Positions 15,904-24,269 are shown, counted from the stretch's first letter. The stretch is DNA of 64,000 nt from Desulfuromonas soudanensis (GCF_001278055.1 NZ_CP010802.1:1550001-1614000); one strand, 5' to 3'. Program-made: numbers and translations. Notes: generated from the letters alone by a model not told the origin.

Positions 15904-16384
15904 ATTCCTTTTGGTGGCTATAATGATGCCAAATGTTTTAAATGCCAGTGGTATGGTTTACCTGAAAAAACCAACAACATCTGTCATCCTATTTTTGGAT
16001 GCTGTCGAATCCGGTGATCCCGATTATGTAAAATTACTTGATATTGAATCGTTTAAAAAAAATAACTCAAAAATGTTGTCAAGATGTACTATTGATGATA
16101 TTAGATCTAACTTTGACAAGTTAGTCTTTGCTCCTATTAGACATAAGCCAAGTCCATCTGGCGATACTTTCGAAGAAAATAAATATTCAATTGTCGAAAT
16201 AATTTTTGGATATAAAACAGCTGATGTTACGATTGAAAAATATATTAATTCAAAGAAGAAGTTAAATATTAAATTTAAGTTAGTTTCTAGTAATGACAGA
16301 TGGTTGATTGTCAACATGGAAAACTATATTGAAAAATACTTATTTGAAATTTGTTGTGACCGGGACGATGAGAGTGATCACTAA
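15884..16384 (+). CDS. Putative periplasmic immunity protein for RHS tip 1
   Basis: A 166-residue AT-rich gene starting MKGMIFRFLLVAIMMPNVLNASG, which reads as a signal peptide. GGAGGG at 15871-15876 supports this ATG; an earlier in-frame ATG at 15854 would bury the signal. It overlaps the last 20 bases of the RHS toxin gene, the usual toxin-immunity arrangement. No known family was recognised in the mature part, which is rich in Lys and Ile and has a likely alpha/beta fold. The export signal suggests that the cognate toxin is neutralised in the periplasm. The function is inferred from position and composition only. Confidence 0.65.
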   Translation: MKGMIFRFLLVAIMMPNVLNASGMVYLKKPTTSVILFLDAVESGDPDYVKLLDIESFKKNNSKMLSRCTIDDIRSNFDKLVFAPIRHKPSPSGDTFEENKYSIVEIIFGYKTADVTIEKYINSKKKLNIKFKLVSSNDRWLIVNMENYIEKYLFEICCDRDDESDH

Positions 16385-16701
16385 GACCGCTCTAAGCTGT
16401 TCGGGATCGGCCCGAAAACGCCGGTAAAAACCGGTAAAGAGTAAGGCAAGTCCCCGCATAGTAAAGACTAGTGTCTAATTGCAAAAGTTAGCGATAGTGT
16501 TTCTCAATTGCGAGCCCTTGACCTCTCTCTTGCACCATACAAAGGGCTTGGCATTAGGTTGATAGGCTTCTAGGGCAGTGATAGGTGTCAGGGGCAGTGA
16601 TAGGTGTCAGGGGCGGCAGATTCAATTTGCAAGTGCACCACTTCGGACCTTATCGAAGACTTCCTGGGGCGTGGAGACCTGTTTGGGGTCGGACGGGCAA
16701 A
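16385..16701. other. Noncoding spacer between immunity gene 1 and repeat B
   Basis: About 315 bases with no convincing gene. It holds a 19-base tandem duplication (16573-16610, listed separately), a short palindromic CCGGTAAAAACCGG-type stretch near 16421-16434, and a partial GGGGTCGGAC motif at 16685 like the start of the RHS-associated repeats. Confidence 0.5.
16573..16610. repeat. Two 19-base tandem repeats
   Basis: GGGCAGTGATAGGTGTCAG occurs twice in direct succession and a third partial unit (GGGCGGCAG) follows. It lies in the spacer between the two RHS cassettes. Role unknown; perhaps replication slippage at an old insertion scar. Confidence 0.7.
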
Positions 16702-16917
16702 CTGTCCGGGGTCGGACCAAGATAAGGGTTTGAAATGATAACGAAAAGTGTCAATTTCACCCCCAAAAAGAGGCTTATAGGCCGATTTTCAGGGGCAAAA
16801 ATGGGCCTATAACCCAAACGTCTTCCCATCCGAAAGGGCAATGGCAAAAAGGATGCATTTCGGTATGTCCCTTATCAGCGCTTACCGCGAGCGTTGATCC
16901 CCATCCCCGAAATCGCT
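16702..16917. repeat. RHS-associated repeat, copy B (solo)
   Basis: A 216-base copy of the repeat next to cassette 1, starting CTGTCCGGGGTCGG. Most of it is nearly identical to copy A, including the TTATAGG...CCTATAACCC segment and the stretch ACGTCTTCCCATCCGAAAGG. It is not followed by RHS sequence but directly by copy C, which starts with the same CTGTCCGGGGTCGG, so B and C are a tandem pair with a 216-base period. Confidence 0.85.
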
Positions 16918-17191
16918 CTGTCCGGGGTCGGACCTAGCCAAGGGTTTGAAAGGATAACGAAAAGTGCCAATTTTACCCCCAAAAAGAGGCTTATAGGCCG
17001 ATTTCCAGGGGCAAAAACGCGCTTATAACCCAAACTCAGGGACATCCGAAGAGGGCATCCTACATTCGTGGAAAAATGGATGCAGCAGGAAAGTCCCCCA
17101 TCGTCGCTTTCCGCGAGCGTTAATCCTCATCCCCGAAATCGTTCTTTTAAAATCGCATACCTCAATCCTTCTACGGCAAGCTCGGCGAGAC
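16918..17191. repeat. RHS-associated repeat, copy C
   Basis: A third copy, more diverged in its middle, whose last 30 bases again encode the RHS-like SFYGKLGET. It flows in frame into cassette 2. At the junction GAGAC|CACCGGCGAC, 315 bases (105 codons) present in cassette 1 (13536-13850) are missing. The deletion is in frame. Confidence 0.85.
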
Positions 17192-17207
17192 CACCGGCGA
17201 CGGCGGC

Positions 17208-19250
17208 GTGCTGCAGAACATCGACTACAGCTACGACAGGGTCGGCAACATCACCCTGACCGAGAACCAGCCCTTCATCACCCGCGACGCCACCAGCCGC
17301 AGCGTGGTGCAGGAGTACGGCTACGACGACCTGCATCGGCTGACCTCGGCCGTGGGGAAATACGCCATCGGCAGCGATCACCTCGATCGCTACGCCGGCA
17401 CTTTTGCCTACGACAGCATCGGCAACTTCCAGACCAAGGACCAGCGCCACTGGTATGAGGACCCGCTCACCGGCATCCAGTCCGACCGGCCCAAGACGAG
17501 CTACAGCTTCGCCTACCAGTACCAGGGGCCTCAGCCCCACGCCGTCACCAACGTCGGCGGCAACACTTACAAATACGACGACAACGGCAACCTGGCCCTG
17601 CGCGTCGACGACCAGACCGGCCAGACCCGGCAGATCCTCTGGAACGAGGAGAACCGCATTACTAGTCTCCTCGACCAGGGGAAGGAGACGGTCTTCCGCT
17701 ATGACGACGGCGGAACCCGCATCTTCAAGAGCGGCAAGTACGGCGAGACGATCTACGTCGATCCCAACTTCTCCATCCGCGAAGGGGAAGTGGCCAGCAA
17801 GCACATCTTCGCCGGCAGCACCCGCATCGCCACCAAAATGGTGATGAAGGAGAACAGAACCGGCGCCAGCAAAAAGACCTACGTGCGTCCGACCGACACC
17901 AAGGGGCACAGCGCCACCGTCCCCGAAAAGAGCCAGGGGAACCACGGCCAGGTCGACAAGACGCTCGACCCCGTCCTGCAGGAGCAGGCCAACGGCAAAG
18001 GGTGGGAGCAGCGCGACCGCAAGACCTCTAGCGCCAACGGCAAGGGGCTCGGCAAGGAGAAGCGCAACGCCAACGGCGGGGACGCGGCACGGGAGACGCT
18101 CCTCCCCGGCAACAGCGAGAAGGGCTTGGAGAACGCCCTTTCCAGCGGCAACGGCAGCAAGACCGGCATCTACAAGCGCCTCGACCGCCTCGGCTACGAG
18201 GTGACCATCGACCACCGCATCGTCCCCAGGGGGACGGACCCGACCGATCCCGACGACGGCGCTCCCATCTTCACCGGCCCGACGATCCCCGAGGAGCAGC
18301 AGATCTACTACTTCCACGGCGATCACCTGGGGAGCTCAAGCGTCATCACCGACCGCTTCGGGCGCAACTACGAGCACCTGGAGTACTTCCCCTACGGCGA
18401 GACCTGGGTTGAAGAGACCCGCAGCGAGCGGAATCTGCCGTTCAAGTTTACGGGGAAGGAGCTCGATCCGGAGACGGGGCTGTATTACTTCGGGGCGCGG
18501 TATTATGATCCGCAGGTGAGTGTTTGGGTGAGTGTGGATCCGATACTGGGGGATTATATTGACGGAAAAGTCAACGGGGGTGTGTATAACCCCTCAATCA
18601 TTGGATTGTACTCCTATGTCACACAAAATCCTCTCAGGTTCATTGATCCGAACGGCTTGTGGCAAACAGATGTTCATCGTGATAAGACAAGAGAGTGGTC
18701 GGAGGCTGCAGGTTTTAATGGCAAACAGGCCGAGTTAATTGCTAATGCCGATAATGGTGTTGATAATGAATTTGGAAGCAAGAGTTATCTTCCAGTGCTT
18801 GGAGATCAAAGTTATCATTTTAATACTAACAATAACGGCAATGACTCACGAATGGAGAAGTTTCAATATCATTTTGATAAATCCGTCGAGGCAGGAAAGA
18901 AAGCCAATAATTGGCGAACTTCAGAAAAAGGCATAATAGGATGGATTAAAAACAAAATAGCAAATTTTTATGAAACAAAATCTCTGAAAGAATTAGGTAC
19001 ATCTCTTCACCCTCTGCAGGACGTAGACGCACATACTGATGGATTAACCCAAGATGTGATGGTTCCGAAAACCAAGCTTTCGTTGATGAAATACCATGAT
19101 TCGCCAGAACTTTTTAACACTGGACCGAACCTGGCCGATGACAGTAAAGGTATTGTTCCCGGCTCAAACGGCACAGCTCGACTGGCAGTCACGCAGGGGA
19201 AAACCGAAGGTGTTTTTAGAGCCTACAGAGAAGCGGTCAATCAACAGTAG
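17208..19250 (+). CDS. N-terminally truncated RHS protein with zinc-phospholipase-like tip
   Basis: A 680-residue frame (GTG start; open from about 17150). Residues 1-440 are almost identical to residues 109-550 of cassette 1, with the same core end DPETGLYYFGARYYDP. After SVDP (about 444) the tip differs completely and is AT-rich. The tip has DVHRDKT, a NADNGVDNEF segment, YHFN, FQYHFD and LGTSLHPLQDVDAH (about 596-610). Spaced His/Asp residues with LHPLQDxxAH resemble zinc-dependent phospholipase C/S1-P1 nuclease-type folds found in polymorphic toxins. The N-terminal shell is missing, so it is probably an orphan cassette able to recombine with a full RHS gene. A secreted partner starts 9 bases downstream. 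Confidence 0.85.
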   Translation: MLQNIDYSYDRVGNITLTENQPFITRDATSRSVVQEYGYDDLHRLTSAVGKYAIGSDHLDRYAGTFAYDSIGNFQTKDQRHWYEDPLTGIQSDRPKTSYSFAYQYQGPQPHAVTNVGGNTYKYDDNGNLALRVDDQTGQTRQILWNEENRITSLLDQGKETVFRYDDGGTRIFKSGKYGETIYVDPNFSIREGEVASKHIFAGSTRIATKMVMKENRTGASKKTYVRPTDTKGHSATVPEKSQGNHGQVDKTLDPVLQEQANGKGWEQRDRKTSSANGKGLGKEKRNANGGDAARETLLPGNSEKGLENALSSGNGSKTGIYKRLDRLGYEVTIDHRIVPRGTDPTDPDDGAPIFTGPTIPEEQQIYYFHGDHLGSSSVITDRFGRNYEHLEYFPYGETWVEETRSERNLPFKFTGKELDPETGLYYFGARYYDPQVSVWVSVDPILGDYIDGKVNGGVYNPSIIGLYSYVTQNPLRFIDPNGLWQTDVHRDKTREWSEAAGFNGKQAELIANADNGVDNEFGSKSYLPVLGDQSYHFNTNNNGNDSRMEKFQYHFDKSVEAGKKANNWRTSEKGIIGWIKNKIANFYETKSLKELGTSLHPLQDVDAHTDGLTQDVMVPKTKLSLMKYHDSPELFNTGPNLADDSKGIVPGSNGTARLAVTQGKTEGVFRAYREAVNQQ

Positions 19251-19258
19251 GGGGGATA

Positions 19259-19936
19259 ATGTTACGTTGCTTACTATATCTGGTGTTGCTACCCATATCT
19301 GTGCATGCCGCACAAAGGACTATTTCGATCCGCCCGGTCACAATTCAGGTAGTTGATCAGGAAACCAGGAAACCGTTGGAGGGTGTGCCGGTATTCTACT
19401 CTCTTCACACGGTTGTGTTCCAGAGATACGTGTTTTTTGTGATCCCCAACATCGAACCGGAGATAGGTCCCAAGCTTGCCTATAAGGCCCGCGCCATTAC
19501 GGACAAAGATGGAAAGGTTCGGTTTCATGCAAAGGATTTTTTGTTGCCGAAAAACGAGAGATTTGTGGGCGAAGAAATATTTGTTAACATCGATGCTGAT
19601 ATGACGAATAGAATGGCAGAAATATCGCAGCATTCGCTTGAGTATTATTACTCTGAAGGTAGAGTGCGCCGTATAGATTCAGTAGATAATCTTGACATCG
19701 TCTCACGATATGTAATGACGGGAACTAAAGAAGAGCGTAACCAGGTTCTTTCCAACCCTGCCGCAAATTATAGTGGTGCTGTACTAGTAAGTATGGTACG
19801 TCCTGATTCAAGACAAGTAGGTGTGGATCGCGTTCGATTCGGAAGTGACGAAAGTCTAATTCTTATTTACGCTGGTGACACACTCGATAAGAGTGATGAC
19901 TTTATCGTCGCTGAAGTTCACAAAAAGAACCGATAA
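19259..19936 (+). CDS. Putative periplasmic immunity protein for RHS tip 2
   Basis: A 225-residue protein with a signal peptide (MLRCLLYLVLLPISVHA) and then a segment like carboxypeptidase-regulatory or transthyretin-type beta domains (TIQVVDQETRKPLEGVPV). It starts 9 bases after the RHS stop with a GGGGG-rich ribosome site, and its base composition is AT-richer than the core genes. No known immunity family was recognised. Export to the periplasm would fit protection against a lipid- or nucleic-acid-cleaving enzyme active there. The function is inferred from its place right behind the toxin tip. Confidence 0.6.
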   Translation: MLRCLLYLVLLPISVHAAQRTISIRPVTIQVVDQETRKPLEGVPVFYSLHTVVFQRYVFFVIPNIEPEIGPKLAYKARAITDKDGKVRFHAKDFLLPKNERFVGEEIFVNIDADMTNRMAEISQHSLEYYYSEGRVRRIDSVDNLDIVSRYVMTGTKEERNQVLSNPAANYSGAVLVSMVRPDSRQVGVDRVRFGSDESLILIYAGDTLDKSDDFIVAEVHKKNR

Positions 19937-19950
19937 CGAGTTATGGTAGT

Positions 19951-20012
19951 TCGACCGCTACCCCGGCAACTTCGCCTACGACAGCATCGGCAACTTCCAG
20001 ACCAAAAACCAG
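19951..20012 (+). pseudogene. RHS core scrap (third cassette relic)
   Basis: Plus-strand translation gives FDRYPGNFAYDSIGNFQTKNQEL, matching LDRYAGTFAYDSIGNFQTKDQR of both RHS cassettes. Only about 60 bases remain and the sequence then enters a MITE-like element. It shows that a third cassette once followed the second immunity gene, or that this is the scar of a recombination. Confidence 0.75.
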
Positions 20013-20017
20013 GAGCT

Positions 20018-20176
20018 GGGGACGTTGTTAGCTAGTTGACTAGCCGTCAACCTTCGGTTATTTTTCCGTCCCCTTCAACGCACCCGGGGTATGCATGCCA
20101 TCGGCCGGGGCGAGGTGCTTATGAAAAACAGGGTGGATTTGCTGAAGTTCGACCTAACTAGCTATAGAATGTCCCC
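20018..20176. mobile_element. MITE-like element with imperfect terminal inverted repeats
   Basis: The left end GGGGACGTTGTTAGCTAGTT and the right end (reverse complement GGGGACATTCTATAGCTAGTT) form imperfect terminal repeats around a 159-base element. There is no gene inside. The ends resemble the TGGGGACxTTC-type ends often seen near RAYT transposases. It sits directly on the RHS scrap. Confidence 0.5.
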
Positions 20177-20600
20177 TTCAACAACGCTGGCTCCGCAGAT
20201 GCCTGTCCCTCTGAGGTGGGTACAATCCTCTCCAGGGTGGAGAAACTTCCCGTTGAGGCATTGGAGCTGCGGAACCGGCTGGCCCCGTCCCTGCGGATTC
20301 TCGAAGGGGAGGGACTTTCTTCCGTAGCGATCATTCACCGGAACCTGAAGAACGGCCCGAATCCGCAAGGATTCGGGCCTTTTTTGTTCGCGAAGATGCC
20401 CCCTAATTCCCTCCCCGGAGCCTCCAGGGTTTTCCGAAACCGGCCGACGGCCCGTCAGGCATCAACTTTATTTCTTGCCGTGCGAGCAGGATAACTGCCA
20501 TGCTGTCGAAAAGGCCCAGAATGGACCATCGGCGACACGCTCGAAAACTGCTGAAGGTCGGTGTGTCAGGCGACATGTTGAGAGGAGTTGGGACGCCTAT
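20177..20600. other. Noncoding leader region before the SARP regulator
   Basis: About 420 bases without a recognised gene. A plus-strand open stretch (20216-20340, containing VEKLPVEALELRNRLAPSL) might be the end of a lost gene, as a strong terminator follows it at 20354. The remainder, to the ATG at 20601, shows no clear promoter. Confidence 0.4.
20354..20385 (+). terminator. Rho-independent terminator
   Basis: Perfect 11-base stem GGCCCGAATCC / GGATTCGGGCC with a GCAA tetraloop and a run of six T. Nothing intact ends just upstream, so it probably belonged to a gene now lost. A near copy of this hairpin occurs at 38647. Confidence 0.85.
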
Positions 20601-23600
20601 ATGGCTGAGAACAAAGAAAGCGTCGAAGGGCAGAAATCGGTCGCGTCCCAGGGGGAGGAACTTCCTGCCAAACTTACCCGTCCGAGGTTAACCAGGACGT
20701 ATCGGCGCACCCGGCTCGTCGAGATGCTCGAACAGGCATTTGATGCCCCGGCGGTGTGGATCGGAGCTCAGCCTGGAGCCGGCAAGACGACGCTTGCGGC
20801 GAGCTGGCTCGATGCGGGCGAGCGCCCCAGTCTCTGGTTCCAGGTAGACGCAGGGGATGCCGATCTTGCGACCTTCTTTCATCACCTGGGGCTGGCAGCG
20901 AAACTCCTGGCGCCCCGGCAAACCTGTCTGCTCCCCCACCTCACCCCCGAATATTTACCCGGCATCGAGGTTTTTGCCCGGCGTTTTTTTGAAGATCTGT
21001 TTCGGTGCATGCCAAAAGGCTCCGTTCTGGTTCTCGACAACGTCCAGGACTGCGGTGCCGATAGTCCGCTCAACGAGATCTTGCGGATTGCGCTCGAAAG
21101 CATTCCTCCCCACGTAAAAATGCTGTGCGTTTCCCGTCTTGCGCCGCCGCCAACCTTTGCGCGACTGCGCGCCAACGGCCAGCTGGCGGTGCTGGAGCCT
21201 TCAAGCATTCGCCTTTCCCTGGAAGAAGCGCAAGGCATCGCCGCCTTGCGCGGGCATGCCGAATTGATCGATGTGGCGGCGCTGCACCAGCGAACGCATG
21301 GCTGGGTTGCAGGACTCGTCCTGATGCTGCATGGCGCCGACGAAGGACAAGACGCTGACGTCCCTTCCGTGGCGAAAACGTCCGATATGCAAACTTTGTT
21401 CAATTATTTTGCCTCTGAAGTGGTACGCGGGCTGGATGAGGGAAGGCAGCAAATGCTCCTCAAGAGTGCACTCCTGGCAAAAATGCGCGTCAGCGATATC
21501 GAATCGCTCTGCGAAGATGCGGAAGCTGGCAGGATGCTGGTCGAGCTGCAGCAGCAGAATTATTTCACCTATCGTCTCTCGCCCAGCGTGCCCGTCTACG
21601 AGTATCACCCGCTGTTTCGAGAGTTCTTGCTGGCGCGGCTGGAAACCAGCTTCGCGCCTGAGGTCCTTGTGGCGCTCAGGAGGCGGGCGGCTGAATGCGC
21701 TGCGGCGGCAGGAAGCGTGGACGAAGCCGTCTCCCTTTGGCAGGCTGCCAAGGCCTGGGACGCCTGCATCCCTTATCTCTGCCAGATCGCTTCCGCTTTG
21801 CTGGAGCAGGGGCGCGGGCTGACACTGGCGGCGTGGATCGAGTCGCTGCCGGCCGAACGTCGTGCGGCGGATCCCTGGCTGCATTTCTGGCTCGGCCAGT
21901 GCCGGCTCCCCTTCGCTCCGGCCGAGGCGCGCGTGCAATTTGAACGCGCGCTCGCCCTGTTCGAACAGCAGGGCGAGCGCGCGGGTTCTCTGCTGGCGTG
22001 GGCGGGTCTCGTGGACACGGCAATTCACGAGGGGCAGGGCCTCGGCGCCCTGGACGGCTGGATCGAGGCGTTCGACCGCATCGCCGGAGACGAGCCCCTG
22101 CCGACGGCGCTCCATGACCGGATCGTCGTGCAGATGTTCAATGCGCTTGTGCTGCGACAGCCGAGCCATCCGGACATCGGGACCTGGGCCGAGCGTTCCT
22201 TCGTCATCCTGCAATCCGGCGCGGACCCGGGACTGCGCCTGCTCGCCGGCGTCTGTCTGTGCATCTACTTCTGCTGGATGGGCGAGCCGAGGCGCGCGCG
22301 CCAGAGTCTCGACTGGCTCACCAGCCTGGTGCGCGGCGTGCAGGCCCCGCCGCTCATGACGCAACTGGTCAGTGCCACCGCCGGCATGTGTGCCTGGATC
22401 GTCGAGGCGGACACACCGAAGAGCCTTGCCATCATCGAGGAGGCCCTGGCCAGCGGGGAGCGAAGCGGCGTCAACGTCTGGCAGCATCATCTCCTCTGCC
22501 ACGGTGCGGCGGCGGCGCTTTCGGCCGGTGATGCGGCAACCGCGCAGCATCTCTTGCATCGCTTCGGCGAAGGTCTGGCGCAGGCCCGGCTGATCGATGT
22601 CGCCTACTACCATTTCCTGTGCAACTGGGAGGCCCTCGGCCGCGGCGACCTCGGTGCGGCCGAGTGGCATGCCAACGTGGTCGCGGACCTGCGCGAACGT
22701 GTCGGTTTGACCTTCGGCTACATGGTGATCGATCTGACGAAGGCACGCACGTGCATTGCCCGGGGCCGATTCGACGAGGCGCGGCCGTCGCTCGAGGCGG
22801 TCCATCGCCTTGCAGCGTCAACCGGCAGCAAGCTGATCGAGTACACGGTCTGTATCGACGAGGCCCTCCTCGCCCTGCGCCAGGGGGACGAGACGGCGCT
22901 GGGACATTGGCTGACGCGGGCCTTCGGATTGGGGCGGGAGCAGGGGCTGGTCACCTTTCACGGCTGGCAGGAGGCGCCCATGGCCCGGCTGTGCGCGCAC
23001 GCCCTTGAGGCCGGGATCGAAACGGAATACGTCCAGGATTTGATTCGCCGCCGGGCGCTTGTCCCTCCGCCTGCGGCGGAGCCGCCGGAGGCCTGGCCGT
23101 GGCCCCTGCGGATTAAAACATTTGGGTGCTTCGGCCTGGTGCGCGATGGTTTGCCGGTCAGCTTCGAGGGACGCGTGCAGAAACGCGCGCTCGACCTGCT
23201 GCGGGCGCTGATCGCCTTCGGCGGGCGCGAGGTCGGCGAGCAAAAGCTTTGCGATACGCTTTGGCCGGACGCCGACGGTGACGCCGCCCGCACCAGCCTT
23301 AAAATGACCCTGCACCGCCTGCGCGGCCTGATCGGTCATGACGCCGTCGTGCTGCGCGGATCGAAGCTGTCCCTTGATCCCCGCCTCTGCTGGGTGGACG
23401 CATGGAGCTTCGAGGCCCTGGCCAACCAGCTCGCTGCGGCTGAGGATATCCTTTGTGCGGCTGAGCGCATTCGGCTCGGGAATCGCATGCAGATCCTTTA
23501 CAGCGGGCCTTTCCTCGACGGTGAGGACGTCGCCTATGCGATTGCGCCGCGGGAGCGCCTGCGCGGCTGTTGGCTGCGCACCATCGAGCTCGTCGCTTCG

Positions 23601-23843
23601 CGCCTGCAGCGCGAGGGTGCTCCCGAGCCGGCACTCCTCTGGTATGAGCGCGGTTTGAGTCTGGAGCCGCTGGCCGAGCAATTTCACCAGGGCGTCATGC
23701 GTATCTGTGTTCAGAACGGCCGCGCCGCCGAAGGGTTGACCGCTTACGAGCGCCTGCGCCGCCTGCTCGCCACCCAACTCAAGGTCGCCCCCGCCCCTGA
23801 GAGCGAGGCTCTGGCACGCGCCTTGCGGGCACTCGACTCCTGA
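20601..23843 (+). CDS. STAND ATPase transcriptional regulator with BTAD/SARP-type output
   Basis: A 1080-residue MalT/SARP-like regulator. It has Walker A GAQPGAGKTT (about 55-64), Walker B VLVLDN with a following aspartate-rich stretch (about 138-145), a long all-helical, TPR-like middle (about 350-830), an OmpR-type winged helix (about 835-930, starting RIKTFGCFGLVRDG) and a bacterial transcriptional activation domain to the end. Unlike MalT it has no LuxR helix-turn-helix. Such proteins are ATP-switched activators that sense an unknown ligand through the repeats. The ATG at 20601 is chosen because the conserved part starts here (AGGAG lies 14 bases upstream, somewhat far); the frame is open back to 20475. 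It is followed on the same strand by three lipoprotein genes and a possible SARP box. Confidence 0.85.
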   Translation: MAENKESVEGQKSVASQGEELPAKLTRPRLTRTYRRTRLVEMLEQAFDAPAVWIGAQPGAGKTTLAASWLDAGERPSLWFQVDAGDADLATFFHHLGLAAKLLAPRQTCLLPHLTPEYLPGIEVFARRFFEDLFRCMPKGSVLVLDNVQDCGADSPLNEILRIALESIPPHVKMLCVSRLAPPPTFARLRANGQLAVLEPSSIRLSLEEAQGIAALRGHAELIDVAALHQRTHGWVAGLVLMLHGADEGQDADVPSVAKTSDMQTLFNYFASEVVRGLDEGRQQMLLKSALLAKMRVSDIESLCEDAEAGRMLVELQQQNYFTYRLSPSVPVYEYHPLFREFLLARLETSFAPEVLVALRRRAAECAAAAGSVDEAVSLWQAAKAWDACIPYLCQIASALLEQGRGLTLAAWIESLPAERRAADPWLHFWLGQCRLPFAPAEARVQFERALALFEQQGERAGSLLAWAGLVDTAIHEGQGLGALDGWIEAFDRIAGDEPLPTALHDRIVVQMFNALVLRQPSHPDIGTWAERSFVILQSGADPGLRLLAGVCLCIYFCWMGEPRRARQSLDWLTSLVRGVQAPPLMTQLVSATAGMCAWIVEADTPKSLAIIEEALASGERSGVNVWQHHLLCHGAAAALSAGDAATAQHLLHRFGEGLAQARLIDVAYYHFLCNWEALGRGDLGAAEWHANVVADLRERVGLTFGYMVIDLTKARTCIARGRFDEARPSLEAVHRLAASTGSKLIEYTVCIDEALLALRQGDETALGHWLTRAFGLGREQGLVTFHGWQEAPMARLCAHALEAGIETEYVQDLIRRRALVPPPAAEPPEAWPWPLRIKTFGCFGLVRDGLPVSFEGRVQKRALDLLRALIAFGGREVGEQKLCDTLWPDADGDAARTSLKMTLHRLRGLIGHDAVVLRGSKLSLDPRLCWVDAWSFEALANQLAAAEDILCAAERIRLGNRMQILYSGPFLDGEDVAYAIAPRERLRGCWLRTIELVASRLQREGAPEPALLWYERGLSLEPLAEQFHQGVMRICVQNGRAAEGLTAYERLRRLLATQLKVAPAPESEALARALRALDS

Positions 23844-24269
23844 GGTTCCACATTCCCCCGGGGTAATCATCCCTCAGCCACCAGGCCGAAAAGGCCCGCG
23901 TGCGTCCTGCCGGTCGCGCCACCACCGGCCACGCCTGCGCCTGGTCGTTGGCGTCACCGTTTCTCCCCCCCCAGTCATTCACGATAGCCAGACACCCATC
24001 GTTGGCGGCTCGAAATCTCTTCCCCTCCGGGAGCGAAAAGTAACCTATCCGTAACCTCCGATTGCCTAAACTCGCCATTAATCCTCCATGGCAAATGGAT
24101 TCTGTGACTGGGTACGGCCTTCGCGAAGCCGCGGCAGCCACCCCTCAGAAGAGAGCGCGTCCCTGTCCCGGAGGGGAAAAGGATGCACCAACAGAAAATG
24201 ATGAAGAATGGGGGATACCTGTTGCGTGATGGATTAAATCGGTCATCCAGCTGTGTAAGGGAGGTTTAA
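23844..24269. other. 426-base regulatory gap before the lipoprotein genes
   Basis: No gene seen. It holds a heptamer direct repeat and a possible promoter (24040-24072), and then a roughly 190-base untranslated leader with several GC-rich short inverted stretches, for example GGCCTTCGCGAAGCC near 24117. There is no recognisable c-di-GMP riboswitch or other known RNA motif. Confidence 0.4.
24040..24072 (+). promoter_or_regulatory. Candidate SARP binding repeats and promoter
   Basis: GTAACCT - ATCC - GTAACCT (24040-24046 and 24051-24057) is a heptamer direct repeat with an 11-base period. Nine bases later is a -10-like TAAACT (24067-24072). SARP/BTAD activators of Streptomyces bind heptamer direct repeats with 11-base spacing about 8 bases before the -10 box. 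The match in geometry and the SARP-type gene upstream make this a plausible operator for the lipoprotein genes. It is inference. Confidence 0.4.

Noticed and set aside
13471-18326. Long minus-strand frames (521 and 399 codons) over the RHS cassettes
   Set aside because: They mirror the repeated RHS core; low-complexity hydrophobic translation with no family.
20216-20494. Plus-strand frame of 92 codons before the SARP-type gene
   Set aside because: It runs through a strong terminator hairpin, so the full frame cannot be a real gene; at most the first part is a remnant.
23844-24269. Possible c-di-GMP (GEMM) riboswitch leader
   Set aside because: The long leader invited a check, but the conserved GEMM core sequences are absent.
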